A stretch of 64,000 nucleotides of DNA from Rhinopomastus cyanomelas (taxonomy: Eukaryota > Chordata > Aves > Bucerotiformes > Rhinopomastidae). The notes beneath the pieces were generated by a model. The model did not search any database, had not been told where the DNA came from, and saw only the letters and a program-made list of their open reading frames with translations. The stretch is taken from positions 1 to 64,000 of the forward strand of contig VXBP01002796.1 in assembly GCA_013400115.1 (NCBI GenBank), given 5' to 3'. Below, one piece after another: positions 1-11,301 of the stretch. Numbering within the stretch: the first letter of the stretch is position 1; every line of letters begins with the position of its first letter. Both the position numbers and the translations under genes were made by a program.

Positions 1-120
1 AAGGTCTGAACATGCATCCTGCTCTCAAAGGTCTGGCCTTTTCTTTCTAGCTGATTTTTAAGAGACATACATATCATTTTAACCCTAGATAAAGAGAACT
101 GAATGATGTCTTTCACTTGA

Positions 121-264
121 TTTTAATAATAATATACGAATTTAATAATCTTATATTAGTATAATAAATAGAAGATTATATATTTATAATATAGATATTA
201 TATATTTACTTATATTTATTATATACTCAATATATAGCTATATATTTATATAATAGATACTAAT
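121..264. repeat. AT-rich low-complexity tract
   Basis: Nearly pure A/T with irregular TATAT, TTTAATAATC and TTATATA blocks. It directly abuts the 5' truncation point of the CR1 copy at 265, so it may have been a favoured insertion site. Confidence 0.85.
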
Positions 265-913
265 ATGAGTCAGCAGTGCGCCCGGGCGGCCAAGAGGGCC
301 GATGGCATCCTCAAGAGTGGTGTGGCCAGCAGGTCAAGGGAGGTTCTCCTTCCCCTGTATTCGGCACTGGTGAGACCGCACCTGGAGGGTTGTGTTCAAT
401 TCTGGGCCCCTCAGTTTAGGAAAGATGTCCAGGTGCTGGGACGAGTCCAGAGAAGGGCAACTCGATTGGTTAGGGGGCTAGAAGATCAGCCCTGTGAGGA
501 GAGGCTGAGGGAGCTGGGTTTGTTCAGCCTGGAAAAGAAGAGGCTCAGGGGTGACTTTATCACTGTCTATAACTATCTAAAGGGTGGTTGTAGTCAGACA
601 GGGGTTGGTCTTTTCTCCCTGGCCACTGGAGACAAGACAAGGGGTCACAGTCTTAAGCTCCATCAGGGGAGGTTTAGTCTTGACATTAGGAAAAGATTCT
701 TCACTGAAAGAGTGATCTGGTTTTGGAGTGGGCTGCCCACAGAGGTGGTTGAGTCACCGTCCCTGGAGGTGTTCAAGGTTAGGCTGGATGAAGTGCTGAG
801 TGGCATGATCTAGATGATCTAGATGTTAGGATTACTTGGTTTATTTGGATTTAGGTTGGACTGGATGATCTTTAAGGTCTTTTCCAACCTTATCATTACT
901 GTGCTACTGTGAT
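265..913 (+). mobile_element. CR1 LINE, ORF2 C-terminal region and 3' end (diverged family)
   Basis: An open frame (265-813) reads MSQQCARAAKRADGIL, then VRPHLEGCVQFWAPQFRKDV, then EERLRELGLFSLEKKRLRGD, the conserved CR1 ORF2 C-terminus. The 3' tail reads TGGATGATCTTTAAGGTCTT. The tail differs from the main family here, with an ACTGGAGACAAGACAAGGGG-type segment. A 182-codon frame survives, but the RT domain is missing. Confidence 0.92.
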
Positions 914-1153
914 ATTAGTATAATGAATCTTATATGAATATAATAAAAATACTAATTTAATAATCACGTACTAATTATTAAAGAGGTGTTTTCTGAATTT
1001 CACCGAGTAGGTGTATCTAGCAAAGCCTGCTCTACAAACAAAATCACACTGCCCAATGTGAAAATTAATTCATGGTCACTGTGAAGGAACTTGGTTAAAA
1101 GAAAAGAGGAAGCAAGTGTTTCTTGTAAACCTTGCTTTGCCAAATACTAAACC

Positions 1154-1364
1154 ATCAATATGAGAAGGAGCTTCTTCACAGTGAGGGTGACAGAGCGCTG
1201 GAAGGGGCTGCCCAGGGGGCTTGTGGAATCACCTCTGGAGAGGATTAAGACCCACCTGGACATGTTCCTGTGCAACTTGGTGATCCTGCTGTGGCGGGGG
1301 GATTGGACTAGGTGATCTTTCGAGGTCCCTCCCTTCCAGTCCCTAATGTTGTGTGATTCTGTGA
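1154..1364 (+). mobile_element. CR1 LINE 3' end
   Basis: About 210 bp with AATATGAGAAGGAGCTTCTT at the truncated 5' side and the CR1 3' tail GATCTTTCGAGGTCCCTCCC ending in the GTGATTCTGTGAT repeat. Confidence 0.92.
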
Positions 1365-2097
1365 TCATTCTTGTTTTCTGTCAACGAACACTGAAACAGG
1401 AGTCTGTGGGTGAAAAATGCATTAAAAGCAATTATCTCTGTCATTGCTGTCTTGCATCTCCTGACCTCAGACAATACAATCCTGCGTTTACTCCTAGGGA
1501 ATGATTCCTGGGATAGATGCCTATGTAATGGGGTCAAATCTGTGAGATCTTTAAGACCAGTGGATGCCAGGAGAGCAGAGCAATCAGAGAGCAAGTGCAT
1601 TTTTCCTCACAGAGGAACTGAGCAGCGGCTGAACTCGCAGCACTTCTCACCCCTGCTGCTCTAAGCACTCACACCATCGCTTAGTCTCCGGCGCCGAACA
1701 GCCAACACTGAGGCTGTCTGATTGCAGCAGTGTCCTGAGCCACATCCAAGCTCTGCATTAGTTACAGCTGCAAATGAGTGCATGTGGGCTACTGAGGCTC
1801 GCATTCCCACCTGCCACGGTTCCTGGCACTGAGGCAAAAAGCCCTGGCAACAGGCCTCCTGCCACAAGACAGGTGGTGAGCCTCACCCCACGCAAGCTGC
1901 AGGTTTCCAGTGGAAAAAGTAGGACAGTATATGGAAAAAGTATGAAATTTCATTCCCCCCTTTGATTTTGACAGCATTAATAGTTGTGGCAAGTGGCTGC
2001 TGAACTAGGATTCAGGGTTTATTCTCTCAACTGCCTTGCGCTGCTGGGGAAGGGTTTTCCCAGTGCTCCTGATGAAAATCAACCTGAGGAATTAAAA

Positions 2098-2496
2098 TCA
2101 TAGAATCATAGAATCATTAGGGATTGGAAGGGACCTCAAAAGACCGTCCAGTCCAATCCCCCTGCCACAGCAGGACCACCTAGACCAAGTCACACAGGAA
2201 CACATCCAGGTGGGCTTTAAACATCTCCAGTGAAGGAGACTCCACAACCTCCCTGGGCAGCCCCTTCCAGGGCTCTGTCACCCTCACTGTGAAGAAGTTC
2301 CTTCTTATATTGATTTGGAACCTCCTACATTCCAGTTTACACCCATTCCCTCTTGTCCTGTTACTAGATGACATTGAGAAGAGCCTGGCTCCATCCTCCT
2401 GACACCCACCCTTCAAATATTTATAGACATTAATCAATCTCCTTGTCTCCAAGCTAAAGAGACCCAGCTCTCTCGGCCTCTCCTCATAAGGGAGCT
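2098..2496 (-). mobile_element. CR1 LINE 3' end
   Basis: It begins on the plus strand with three ATAGAATC-type tail repeats and ATTAGGGATTGGAAGGGACC. The antisense frame (2180-2452) gives RFQINIRRNFFTVRVTEPWK, the ORF2 C-terminal end. Confidence 0.93.
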
Positions 2497-4254
2497 AGTG
2501 GCAGGTCTTCTTAGAAACCTAGTCTTTCTCTTCCTTAGCATCAGACATTGCAAAAGTGGCGTCATGCTTGTTTTGTTTCAAGTCCTCTGGCAGGACAGCT
2601 CTCACTGATGCTTGGACTCAGCACTGATGGGTGACTCCTTGCTGCCCGACAGCTGCGACAATGAAGGGAAGAGCCAGTGCCCAGGCAGCTCTTGTCACAC
2701 CTGACGAGAGCTGAGGGGCTGGCAGTTGCTGAGGAGGCTCCAGCACTTTGTGGCTGCTGGAAGGATGTAGCTGCTCAGATACTCAGACCTAGAGGCTACC
2801 ATGAGCCATCCCAAGCTGCCATTACAGCTGCTATTTTAAATTGCTCTAACCATTGCAACTAACTCAACCAGAGGGTCTAAACACCCTGCTAGCTGTGCCT
2901 GACCCATGGCATTCAACTGGGGCATGATGAAAATGGATACCAGGCACCCAGCTGCCATAAATGGCTTGGGAAACATCTTCCCACATCTTTTACATAAGAC
3001 AAATGGTGTTTCCACACCGCTCTGCCTGCAAGGCAGATGTGGGCTACTCTGAGAAAAGTACTTAGGGGTGTCCATCAGCCTTGTGTGGATCCACCAGCCT
3101 GGGGCAGTGTCTAACGTTCATATGGATGAGACACTAAGCGTTAGGCCTGGCCATGTCGTGAAGAGCTGAGCGGAGAGGCTGTCCTGTTCCTTCCTCGGAT
3201 GTAAGTGCTCTAAAGTGTTCCTCATGTGCTGGTGCAGACACGGCTGGATGCCCTGGAGAGATTGCAGCTGTCACACATGAGGGATCGGAGAACACGCAGG
3301 GAAAGAGGCACTCTTGGTCTCAATTTTCAATTTCAGCTGAGGGCAGATGATTGAAAAAGGAGGATGTGGCAGGGTTTATCTATGGGTATGACAGCTACCT
3401 GCGAGTAGCTCTACACCAGCAATCATGTCAGCGTGACACGACACAGGTACAGCAGTCTCCTCGCTGTGTAGCCAAGAGAAACTGCTAAGGAAATGATCTG
3501 TCTCCACAGATAACCTTGTTGTAAGCATCTCTTGAAAGGAATTAAGTCCAGGCACTTCAGAGGAAAGCTGCTGGCTGTCCCTCGGAAGGAGAAACAAGCT
3601 GCCAGCGATGCCTGTGCTGGGAGACTCTCCTGCTCCCAGGCAAGAGGGAATTAGGTGACCAAAGTCAATCCATGGGTCACACTGGCAGTGAAGCTGCTTC
3701 CAGAAGGTGTCAGGGGAATTTGCTAGTGACACAAGACGCTGGTGTGATATTAGAGTGATTAATGCCCTTACTTGCTTCATCAACTTAATCCATTTCTTTC
3801 GTCCTTGGAGCCTCTTCTGGCTGTCAGCAAGAGCAGAGGCCATGTCCTGTGCTGGGTGCTGGGGCTGGAGAGAGCGTTATCAGTTTAATTGGGTTGGTCT
3901 CATTCCTGAAAAGCTCAAAAGGGACTATTCTTTGATTTCTGGTTGCACTTTCAGTGCCTTTTGAGTGCAGAGATGCTTTTTCTTTCTCTCTTCCTGGCAG
4001 GGTAATAGTCAGAATCCCCTTCACAGGCCTCCCCGTACACCGAAATGGGCTTCACGAGCAGGCGCCTCGCCCGTTATTTTTCTCCTGTTTTCTTGGAAAA
4101 GGATCAGACGTGTTCATTGTCCTTGTCTTTGTAACCATGGCAAAATATCTTCCCTTATCTCCTCCGATGCTTATATGGTAACACTGCTCTTTTCTGCTGG
4201 AAGCGTGTCACATTGCCTCCCGGCTCTTCGAAGACTATTAACATTTTCTTACAG
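2497..4254. other. Intergenic sequence with no recognised gene or repeat
   Basis: Frames of up to 155 codons exist (3376-3843, minus) but look like chance frames: no motif, no signal, and no family I recognise. No CR1 is seen here. Confidence 0.5.
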
Positions 4255-4403
4255 CTGTATCGAAGTCGAACTGCACGATCCATTCAGCAGGTCTGGGGCT
4301 TTGTGTTTTGGAATGGCACGGGTCCTGTGCTTAACATCATCGGGGATGACAACCAGTGGTTTGGCCTGGTGGCTACAGGAGAGAAAGGATTAGCCCCAGA
4401 AAC
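4255..4403 (+). CDS. Exon-like segment of an unrecognised protein
   Basis: This 149-nt open segment is bounded by a good acceptor (TTTCTTACAG) and a good donor (GTGAGTG). It reads LYRSRTARSIQQ, then VWGFVFWNGTGPVLNIIGDD, then NQWFGLVATGEKGLAPE and two bases of a next codon. The composition (Trp, Gly, alternating hydrophobics) looks like real globular protein, perhaps a beta-sheet repeat, rather than CR1. I do not recognise the family and find no convincing partner exon nearby on the plus strand. It could be one exon of a neighbouring gene with large introns, or a relic of a lost gene. Confidence 0.4.
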
Positions 4404-4433
4404 GTGAGTGCCCCCAGGTAACATTAAATCCTG

Positions 4434-4610
4434 GGGTCTGGTTGGCTCAGCTGGTAGAGCATGGGACTCTGAATTCCTGGGGTCATGGGTTTGAGCCCCA
4501 TGTAGGACATCTTGAGACAGTACTGCAGGCTGACCCTGCTCTAGCAGTGGGGGTTGGACTTAGATGATTTTTCAAGGTCCCTTCCAACCTCTAACATTCT
4601 GTGATTCTGT
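4434..4610 (+). mobile_element. tRNA-Lys-like SINE with CR1-type tail
   Basis: The head folds like a tRNA. Box A is TGGCTCAGCTGGTAGAGC, box B is GGTTTGAGCCC in a strong T-arm (ATGGG/CCCAT), and GAGCATGGGACTCTGAA is close to tRNA-Lys (CTT type) with anticodon position CTG. The acceptor stem is poor, so it is a SINE and not a tRNA gene. A short body (GAGACAGTACTGCAGGCTGA) leads into a CR1-type tail (GGTTGGACTTAGATGA ... TCAAGGTCCCTTCCAACCTC) ending in GTGATTCTGT. Confidence 0.82.
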
Positions 4611-6603
4611 AAAATCCTGGGGGCCCATCTGCTGTCGTGGTGTCTTCTATGGACAGGTGCCCATCAAAAAGCAGAGCTCCTGGGGGCTGAATAGTTAAAC
4701 CAAAGCACAGGCACCTAGGAGAGTCCAGGTGTGATGAAATCATGTGAAAGAATCGTGCAAAGTCGAAGTACCAGGTGGGGAAGAGAAAGCTCACAGAAAA
4801 AGAGGAAACATCCTAGATGCTTTCTCAGGCAGTGAGGGCTAGAAGGAAATATACTGGGCGAGTATTTCAGACTTCTTCTGCCTCGTGTAGCAGACAATTC
4901 TCTTCTACTGAGACCTTCCACACAGCGTATTTTCATGCTTAGATTTGTGACCTCCCTCCATTTCCACTGACTTCAACACAACTACATCAATTAGGAGATA
5001 TTTAAAGGTGTCCTGAAAGGCAAAGGAGCCACTTCTCCTTCCTTACCAAGTAACCGCCACCACGCAGGAGGGTTTAGGATGGGTTTCCTATTGGTTTTGT
5101 CATTTTTAGCTGTTTGTTGTGCTTTGGAGACTTCCAATTGATTTCGACGAGATGCGTGCGTGCTCTCAGGTGCGCACGCCTGTCGTCACACCGCACAAGC
5201 AATATTTCTGCTGAGCGAACGAGCTGCTCGTTCAAAGAGTGACAGCTGCTCATCTGGGAGAAGCAGAAGATTCTAGTTAAACTGTTTGGAAAGGGGTTTT
5301 TTCCAGTGCTTCCTACCTCCAGCTTCTCATCGTGCTTCAGGAACACCGCTGCCTGCAAGCAGAGATTAGAACCTGGAGAGCTGAACTGTTAGAAGGTCCA
5401 GTGGTGCAGGCAAAAGGAGCATCTCACTTTGTCCTGGGCCCTTCACCTGCAGGGAGGTTTCAGGCCTCCCACATACTGCATGATCGGGACGGTGGGTTTA
5501 GGAGTCACTATTTCTAAACTACAATTGGAGATGAAAGAGAACGGCACAGGCAGTCTCAACAGGGATGAAAGACCCGGAGGTGCCAGAGGGCACGCAGAGC
5601 CTGCACGTGCAAACACGCACATCTGAGCTGGCCTTGCTTTATAGTCACCAGGAAGAACCAGGCACAGCCTGCGTGACAACTCGCTTCATCCCAATCATGA
5701 AGCTGCCTGAAACAGTCCAGTTCAGTCACACCCTGTAAGAGCCTATTTCTCACTCTTCACTAGAAAGGGAGCTCAGGGTGACGGGCTCATCTACAGATAT
5801 TTGCACCACAGACATCTGACATTAAGGCAGATGAATCCTTTGATTCTTCCATCACTGCCTTCAGTTCCAACACCTCCTGCCTCTACGCGTATTTTTCCCC
5901 GTCTTCAGAAGTATTGTGTGACTTATGGCCAAGCTTCCTCGGGAAAAGAACAAACAACATTGATCAAAACCAAACCAAACCAACCCCCCCGATAGGGCAA
6001 ACGGCCTCGGCTGAAACGAGACGACATGAAACCTGCCAATACTTCGAGGCCCTGCAAGCAGACAAGTTTTGCACAGTTGTGCTAATTTGCAGCCTGTCTG
6101 CTGTTGTCTGGTCCACAAGTGGCCCCCTGCACCTGCTATTACTAGTCATTGATTTTCACCATGCTGCAGACACATAAATTGCTTTGCAATCCAACAAATT
6201 GATCTTTGGAGGGGTGCAGGGTCCGGGAAACCTGTTGACTGCCCTGAAAAACTGAGGCTGCTGAAGTGGGAGCTGAAGCAAGCTCCCAGTTGTGGTGTCC
6301 AGAGCTTTGTTGGCAGCGCCCTTCCCCTGGACGTTTGAGGCTGGTGAACACTCAGGCTGGTATTAATGATCTTTTAAAAGTGTTCATGCTCCGAATATCC
6401 CATCCCATATCTTCTCTTTAAAGAGGCAGCGATCCAATGCAGCAGAGTGTCCTGTTCACAGCGGCTTTCTCCGACACCGTCATTTTCTTCCACCATCTGT
6501 TGGCTTCGTCTTTGTCCAGGAGGATGTCAGCGAAGGGCTTTGCTCGGTCTCCAGCAGCTTGGACAGCTTTTCCATGCCAATGTTGGGATGTTTGTGAGTC
6601 AAC
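4611..6603. other. Intergenic sequence with no recognised gene
   Basis: No CR1 and no convincing exon. There is a small CpG-rich patch at 5145-5235 containing a 17-bp perfect palindrome (5217-5233), and a short AACC-rich run near 5967-5985. Confidence 0.5.
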
Positions 6604-6800
6604 TCAAAGTTGGAAGGGTCTCCTAGACCCTCAAAGGACCCCAAGGATCACCTGATCCAAATCCCTTGGCAAAAGCAAGTGAAGTCTAGTGAAGGTAGCC
6701 CAGCACCCCGTCCTGCTGAAATTAAAGTGCCCAGTGTCAGGGAGTCCATCACTCCCCTGGGGAGATCATTCGAATGGCTGATTGTTCTCACTGTGAAGAT
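6604..6800 (-). mobile_element. Old diverged CR1 fragment
   Basis: Plus-strand TTGGAAGGGTCTCC..., GATCCAAATCCC and later TGTTCTCACTGTGAAGA follow the order of the antisense CR1 3' end, but with many changes and no terminal 8-mer. Confidence 0.6.
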
Positions 6801-8850
6801 GTGCAAAGGATGTTAGTGGCCAGGGCTGTGCTGATCCAGAGCTGAGCTCTGAGCCACGTCAGCAGCACCCGCGCTGCTCTGCACTGCCAGCACAACACAC
6901 GCTGCCTGGGAGCCTCTGAAGCCACCCAGATGGTTTCTTTGGGTTGGAGACCGTTTAACCAGCCAGACCAGCTCTAGGAAGGGAGATGCTGCCTCAGAGC
7001 AAGACTATTTTTTCTTTTTACTGTGGATGAAGAGATAAAGGAGAGAGGAACCCAGGGATAGCAGAGCTCTGAGCTGAAGAAGGACATGACAGCAAGGTGA
7101 AACACAAGAGGGACAGGCACAAGAAGTGAAAGAGGAGCCCGTTCAAAGGACATTTATCGTTTTTTAACAACTGTTTTAGCAGAAGTGGAAGCTGTATGGA
7201 CAAGACAGATTTCTTTCACACAGAACCTCTTGCAGAGTCACTAGAACCAGTCTTTGTCCCTGTGCCCTGCCTCCCCACACCAGGCACCACAAAGGCATAG
7301 ACCCAAATGGCAGCAGTGCTTCCTCCAGTGCTTCCCTGAGGGTGAAATGGACACTGAGACACAGAGAGTAGCCACAGACATGTAAGGGGTGGGATGGTTA
7401 TCAGTAGGGTCTTCACAGCCATGTTCTGTGCCTGCGTCCTGCATTGCCTTAGCACTGACCTGCTGGCTGCAAGGGTTGCCCTCTTGTCCTCCTTTCCCAG
7501 ACAGGGAGGTCAGCAGGAGACAGCTAGTGAGGCACCGTGCCCTTGCTGCTCATGTCTTCTCTGAAGAGGGGCTTGTGTGTCACAGGGGCCTTGCTGCTAC
7601 CTGCAGGAGAAGACAGCAAATTCAAGTTGGAGAGCAGATGCTTTTCAGCCCTTATGAGTAACAAATCCTGCAGAGCAGACTGAAGGGATTGCACTGATGA
7701 GGAGATGCAATGTCCAGAGAAGAACAAGACCCTCTCTTGTTCAGGAGATGTTGGCAGTTGCCCAGGTGAAAAACAAGGTTCTCCCAAGTCGTCTGTCCTG
7801 GCCAATGTCCTTGCAGATGTGCTGTGGAATAACCTAAGCAAAGCCATCGGCTTGGGCTTGTAGCTGCTCAGCTGTCCTGCACCCTTCAAGGCTTTTCCTA
7901 GTTAAGTTCAGGTGTTGAGAGAAGGAACAGAAAACACTCTTAGTAACTGAAGAGGAAGCCTTTTTTTCCAGTACTTGGGAACATGGGCCACTGTCTTGTG
8001 TTCAGCCAGGTGAGAGCTAAGCCTTGTCCTGTAGTAGGAGGTGTTGCCATGCACCGCTCGGGTCTTCAAATTCCTCACTGTCCAACATGACCCATGGCAT
8101 TGCTGGCACAGACCAAGATTCACCCCACAGTTCTGAGCCTTCTGGTGCCACAGTTGCTGACAGCTGGATCAGGATGGTGACTGCTGGTGCCAGGAACATC
8201 TGCCATGGCTTGTGCTTCTTCAAAACGCAGCAGGGCATGGAAATGGAACAACACTATCAGGAAGAGGGCAAAGAGCTTGTTGGTGCATCCAAGCCAAATT
8301 AACACCCCTGGATGGATGGTGATGCAGCGTGCTGTGAGCAGAGAAACGCCACAGAGACCCTTCATCCCTGATGGTTAACGCTTCTCGCCAGCAGGCAGGA
8401 AATTCCACCACATTTGCCACAAACAAAGACTACAGTGAGGGAAAAATCAGTGGTGGAGGTGCCTTTTCTGACTGAAACCCAGGGAAGTTTTAATGCCACC
8501 TGAACTCTTCCAGATAGTGCAGAACCAGACGAAGCCCTGGCAAACCATCCCTGTAGGTGAAGAGCAGAAGGACGTTGCTGCTAGCAGTCCCACTGAAGGG
8601 CTGCAAAGAGCTCAGTTCTCCTTCCCATTCTTCGTGCTGCCCAAACCACCTGAGGGAGCCCCTGGCCCACACCAGGTGTCCCAGCAGTGCCAGGCTCCAC
8701 CAGACTGGCTCCTGGGTGCATGGGGGTCCCTCTTTGCTGCGGTACTGGACACCTGCCCCCAGCCCCCTCAATCTCATGCAAACTGCTTTTTAGAGAAACA
8801 ACATCCTTTCCCCTTTGGCCACTGCTTCTCCTTCTGCAGAGTCTTCCCCA
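6801..8850. other. Intergenic sequence with no recognised gene or repeat
   Basis: Several frames of 60-120 codons occur on both strands, heavily overlapping each other; none shows a recognisable motif or exon-like boundaries. Confidence 0.5.
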
Positions 8851-8902
8851 TCATAGAATGTCAGAACATTAGGGATTGGAAGGAACCTCCAAAGACCATC
8901 CA
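8851..8902 (-). mobile_element. CR1 LINE 3' terminal fragment ending at a single N
   Basis: Only about 50 bp of the antisense CR1 3' end (ACATTAGGGATTGGAAGGAA, CCAAAGACCATCCA) is present. It breaks off at an N at 8903, beyond which the sequence is not CR1, so the rest may be missing from the assembly. Confidence 0.8.
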
Positions 8903-9555
8903 NCCTCTCTCCTCTTCTTTGTTGTTCATTGCTAATGAAAAAATGCCGACACCAGTTGCAGAAGAGAAGTGCAGCCGGGTGCCTCCTAGGCAGGAGCAGG
9001 CAGTGCTGCCAGGGGAAATGTCCTGCTCACAGTCTTCCTCTCAGGGCTGGTTATAAAAGATCAGCAGCAGTGACACGACCAGTGGGATAAACACCAGCTG
9101 CTGACTTACTGAACCCTCCGCTAGCCTTGGGCAAGTGGAAATGCAGAACAGCCTGTCCCCGTGTATTTTTATAGGTGAATATGTAAACGACGTTGTGTAA
9201 TTAACACAGGGTGGCTTCTTTCCTTTGAGGCAAGTATCGATCTCCGTGAAGCATGAACATGCTGCAAGGGATCAAAACATACAAAGAAATTGCATGGTTA
9301 AGTAAGATTAGGATCCCCTTGAATTGCTCTCTGCTCTTCCCAAGCCATCTGCTTCTCAGCTGGGTGTCCTCTGCCCTTACAGCAGGAACACATCCCTGGC
9401 CAGGCACCAGGGCACCAGGAGAAGGACCCAATTTGACATCAAGTTCCTCACCACTGGGTTTAGATTGGCAACAACTCATCAGTTTTCCCCCCTTAGCAGT
9501 CTCTTCTGCCGTGCTTTCCACAGCAGTGTTGGGAACAGAATGGGCTCATCATGGC

Positions 9556-9736
9556 ATCATAGACTGGTTTGGGACCTTTAAAGCTCATCTAGCCCAACTC
9601 CCTGCTCATTGCAGGGACATCTTTGGCTAGAGCAGATTGCTCAAAGCCCAGTCCAACCCGAGTTTGAACGTCGTTGGGCAACTGTGCCAGTGAAAACCAC
9701 CCTCAGCGTGAAAAATTTCTTCCTTTTGTTCTATAC
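9556..9736 (-). mobile_element. Old CR1 fragment
   Basis: Plus-strand order is ATCATAGACTGGTTTGGGAC, CTCATCTAGCCCAACTCCCT, GGGCAACTGTGCCAGTG and GTGAAAAATTTCTTCC. This is a diverged CR1 family in antisense. Confidence 0.7.
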
Positions 9737-10208
9737 TAGAGGTGGAAAAGAAGAAAGAAGAGGGAAATGGAGGAAGGGACCGCCTGCCCACAAAGCACAG
9801 CAGCACTTTAAATATCCTCTCTTTTCTACTTCAGGCTATCCGGTTTTCAACAAACAACATTCCAGCTGCTTTTGTCACCGTTAAGAAAGAGGTTTTGGCA
9901 GCCTGGTGCTTCCTTGCAGTGACAGGTGACGGGCAGATCTATTGGCAGTGGCACAGCGCGTGCACTTCAGATCTCTCTGTGCTCTGAAACGCCTAGTGGA
10001 GCCACAAAAGCCTCCTGGCTAGGAGCCCGCGTGTGTGCTGAAGCGCCTGTTGCTTCTCTCGCTAGCTCTCTCTTGCGGGGCAGCTGGCAGCATCTCTCGG
10101 GCAACGAAGCGCTGCGGTTCAGTGGTTGCCCACACTCACACCGGCATCACCTTCCTCCCATCCATGTTCCTCCCAGGGCCTTAGCAAAGACGAGACAGGC
10201 TGGAGATG

Positions 10209-10428
10209 GGTAGATTTAGAGTGGATGTGAGGAGGAAGTTCTTCACCGTGAGAGTGGTGAGAGCCTGGGATGGGTTGCCCAGGGAGGTGGTGGAGGTCCC
10301 ATCCCTGGAGGTGCTTAAGGCCAGGCTGGATGGGGCTCTGGGCAGCCTGGTCTAGGGTGGGGTGTCCCTGCCCATGACAGGGGAGTTGGAACTGGACGAT
10401 CCTGTGGTCTCTTCTAACCCTGCTGTCC
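10209..10428 (+). mobile_element. CR1 LINE 3' end of a different subfamily
   Basis: GTGAGGAGGAAGTTCTTCAC..., then GCCTGGGATGGGTTGCCCAG, a GGCCAGGCTGGATGGGGCTC segment and TTGGAACTGGACGATC. This subfamily differs from the dominant one by the GGATGGGGCTCTGGGCAGCC block. Confidence 0.85.
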
Positions 10429-10518
10429 TCTTGTACCAACTCACTTGGCACATCTTGCTCCTCACCTGTCACTCACCATCCTGGTGTGACCGCCATGAGC
10501 CTTTCTCCCTCCTTGTAG

Positions 10519-10575
10519 CCTGGATGATCTTTCGAGGTCCCTTCCAATCCATAATGATTCTGTGATTCTATGATC
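10519..10575 (+). mobile_element. CR1 LINE 3' tail only
   Basis: A 57-bp remnant: TGGATGATCTTTCGAGGTCC, CTTCCAATCC and two ATTCTGTG/ATTCTATG repeats. Very short 5'-truncated insertion of the main family. Confidence 0.85.
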
Positions 10576-11301
10576 TCAAAAGAGGTCTAGGGCCCTCTCA
10601 TGCACTATAACCTCAGAAAACGTTTTGCAGAACTGCTCCCCAGCCAGAAATTGCTGCAACTGCAACTTGAGTTGTGTTACTCAAGCACTCTTAGGTGTTT
10701 GCCTGACTGAATCTGCTTCTCTTTCAGGTGCTTCTCCCAATTGATAAAAATACTTCTTCAAATTTTAACCACGTATTTGAAAGTGATTGAACTCTCTCTC
10801 GCTGACATCATCTGCTAATTCAGTAACTACCTTATATTCATTGCATCACCAGTGGAAATACCAAAAGCAAGACAGGTCCCCGTGGACCATCAACTGCTCT
10901 ATTTTTTCAGCTTGATGACGGATGTCTGATAGCACCTTTCTGAACAGTTTAACTGGTTTTGCAGTACTTTATAACACCCCAAATGAGGCAATTATCTCCT
11001 GCTTTGCTTTTAAAATGTCACGTTAAAGCAGGTGATTATCCTGAAGCTTGGATCACTATTCAATAAATCTGTTTCTAACACATTATTATTGGTAGATGTC
11101 AACCTAGCTCTAGATTTATATTTTATTGATGATTTAAGTCAATGATTATTCCTTTTCTCAGAGTCCCAAAGGAAAAAGCCATTATTTCATTCTTCCCTCA
11201 ATTTACTATTTGCTCATTCTTTTGTTAAATAATGGACTCAACTTTCTATCCTTTTGTATGAGTTTTATGAAGCTTTTGCAGTAATAATTTGTGTTGTGTT
11301 T
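10576..11301. other. AT-rich intergenic sequence with no feature recognised
   Basis: No exon, RNA gene or CR1 seen in this stretch; 12151-12940 has the same character. Confidence 0.5.

Noticed and set aside
3376..3843. A 155-codon minus-strand frame
   Set aside because: No domain, motif or exon-like boundary; composition looks like chance in GC-moderate intergenic DNA.
4434..4510. A functional tRNA gene
   Set aside because: Acceptor stem does not pair well, the anticodon stem is imperfect, and a LINE-type tail follows; it is a SINE.
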